Of a stretch of 5,917 nt of DNA, positions 4,755 through 5,917 are shown piece after piece (the stretch's first letter is position 1; each line of letters begins with the position of its first letter). The position numbers and the translations under genes are program-made. Where the stretch lies: contig ONXT01000008.1 of NCBI GenBank assembly GCA_900321845.1, positions 1 to 5,917 of the forward strand, written 5' to 3'. The notes beneath the pieces were generated by a model. That model searched no databases. It was given only the letters and a program-made list of their open reading frames with translations, and had not been told where the DNA came from. This DNA is from an uncultured Bacteroidales bacterium. Its GTDB lineage: Bacteria > Bacteroidota > Bacteroidia > Bacteroidales > WCHB1-69.

Positions 4755-5917
4755 ATGTCCGATTTACGCACCGCATTGACATTTGACGATGTTTTATTAA
4801 TTCCGCAGAAATCCGAGGTTCTGCCTTCGGAAATCAGTCTGAAAACCCATTTGACTGCAGACATCCAGCTCAATGTCCCAATCACCAGTGCTGCGATGGA
4901 TACGGTGACCGAGTCGCCGATGGCTATCGCGATTGCCCGTGAGGGAGGGCTGGGCTTCATCCACAAGAACATGAGCATTGAGGCTCAGGCCGCCGAAGTG
5001 GACCGCGTGAAACGCTACGAAAGCGGTATGATTACCAATCCGATTACGCTCACCACCGAAAGCACCCTCCGCGATTGCCACGCACTGCTCAAACAGTACA
5101 AAATCAGCGGACTGCCAATCGTTGACAAAAACAACCTGCTGGTGGGCATCATCACCAACCGCGACATCAAATACCTCGAACCCGACGATACCAAAGTGAC
5201 CGAGGTAATGACCTGCAAGAACCTCATTACAGCCCGCATCGGCACCTCGCTTGAAGAGGCCAAGCACGTGCTGTGGGAACACCGCATTGAAAAACTCCCC
5301 ATCGTGGACAAGGACAACCATCTGGTAGGGCTGATCACGAGCAAGGATATCGACAACGTGGTGAACTACCCCAACGCTTGCAAGGACAGTCGCGGCCGTT
5401 TGCGCTGCGGTGCTGCCGTGGGCATTGGCAAGGACATGCTTGACCGCGTGGACGCCCTGGTCGCCTCAGGCGTGGACGTCATCGGCGTGGATAGCGCACA
5501 CGGGCACTCCCGCAATGTCATCGAGGCCGTGAAAGCCATCCGCCAAGCCTACCCGACGCTCAACATCGTAGCCGGCAACATCGTTACCAAGGAGGCTGCC
5601 GAGGATTTGACTAAGGCGGGTGCCAACTGCGTGAAAGTAGGCATCGGCCCCGGCTCCATCTGCACCACGCGCGTGGTGGCCGGCGTGGGCATGCCCCAAC
5701 TCTCCGCCGTGTTGGAAGTGGCCGAGTACTGCAAAGGCAAGGACGTTTACATGATTGCAGACGGCGGCATCAAGGCCTCTGGCGACATCGTGAAAGCGCT
5801 GGCTGCCGGTGCCGACCTCGTCATGCTGGGCTCACTGCTCGCTGGTTGCTCCGAAAGCCCGGGCGAAGAGATTGTGTATCAAGGCCGCCGCTTTAAGGTA
5901 TATGTCGGCATGGGCTC
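4755..5917 (+). CDS. guaB: Inosine-5'-monophosphate dehydrogenase (cut by window edge)
   Basis: IMP dehydrogenase oxidises IMP to XMP with NAD+, the committed step of GMP synthesis in the cytoplasm. The first 387 codons of ~490 are present. Residues 1-~90 start the barrel (LTFDDVLLIPQKSEVLPSE, 8-26; PITSAAMDTVTES, 42-54). Two CBS domains follow: about 92-140 (MITNPITLTT...VGIITNRDIKY) and about 152-203 (VMTCKNLITA...VGLITSKDIDNV). The barrel then resumes with DSAHGHS (246-252), the catalytic loop GIGPGSICTTR (296-306; Cys303), IADGGIKASGDIVKAL (334-349) and MLGSLLAG (357-364). The final flap region reads YVGMG, where many homologues have YRGMG. Deleted are the mobile flap and C-terminus. ATG 4755 gives the standard MSDLRTALTFDDVLLIP-type N-terminus. 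The gene follows the porin by 76 bases with no obvious promoter or terminator between, so co-transcription is plausible. Confidence 0.98.
   Translation, partial: MSDLRTALTFDDVLLIPQKSEVLPSEISLKTHLTADIQLNVPITSAAMDTVTESPMAIAIAREGGLGFIHKNMSIEAQAAEVDRVKRYESGMITNPITLTTESTLRDCHALLKQYKISGLPIVDKNNLLVGIITNRDIKYLEPDDTKVTEVMTCKNLITARIGTSLEEAKHVLWEHRIEKLPIVDKDNHLVGLITSKDIDNVVNYPNACKDSRGRLRCGAAVGIGKDMLDRVDALVASGVDVIGVDSAHGHSRNVIEAVKAIRQAYPTLNIVAGNIVTKEAAEDLTKAGANCVKVGIGPGSICTTRVVAGVGMPQLSAVLEVAEYCKGKDVYMIADGGIKASGDIVKALAAGADLVMLGSLLAGCSESPGEEIVYQGRRFKVYVGMG

Noticed and set aside
4052..4978. 308-codon open frame on the minus strand
   Set aside because: It lies antisense across the porin and guaB. Its middle is the translated AACAAATA repeat (a run of Leu, Phe, Tyr), and it matches no family. 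It is a by-product of GC-rich third codon positions.
1..5917. CRISPR array, tRNA, rRNA, insertion sequence or defence system
   Set aside because: I saw no spaced direct repeats, no tRNA-like cloverleaf, no transposase or nuclease motifs and no element ends. The coding content is housekeeping genes.

Overview
The window looks like chromosomal DNA from a member of the Bacteroidota, most likely an anaerobic Bacteroidales. Three things point there. The promoters have the phylum's TAnnTTTG -7 box (two copies of TACTTTTG, one TAATTTTG). The leaders are A-rich and mostly lack Shine-Dalgarno sequences. The gene families are also typical: a sugar-kinase/RapZ fusion, a DUF5020/Tsx-like outer membrane protein and a 394-residue CofE-like ligase. 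The order-level call is inferred from motifs and remembered families, not from a search.

Layout. Positions 1-621 (minus) hold the N-terminal half of phosphoglycerate kinase (pgk), cut by the window edge. Positions 686-2122 (minus) encode a 478-residue fusion of an APH-fold sugar-kinase-like domain to a RapZ C-terminal domain. It lies just upstream of pgk and probably shares a transcript with it. A divergent promoter region (2123-2311) separates it from a CofE-like (F420-0:gamma-glutamyl ligase family) gene on the plus strand (2312-3496). The 306 bases from 3497 to 3802 contain no conventional gene. They hold a weak hairpin, a strong -7 box (3605-3612), a structured stretch with a possible 29-codon ORF (3636-3725), and a good intrinsic terminator (3735-3767). 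After that come a DUF5020/Tsx-like outer membrane beta-barrel gene (3803-4678) and guaB, IMP dehydrogenase (4755 to the window end, incomplete).

How the genes relate. The minus-strand pair joins a probable amino-sugar-sensing or sugar-kinase regulator to lower glycolysis. On the plus strand, a probable nucleoside-channel-like porin sits directly before the committed enzyme of GMP synthesis, which suggests a purine theme. The CofE-like gene has no visible partner pathway here.

The least explained element is the roughly 150-nt unit of promoter, structured RNA or small ORF, and terminator at about 3605-3767. It is either an independent small RNA or small-protein gene, or an attenuator leader for the porin and guaB, for which I see no other clear promoter.
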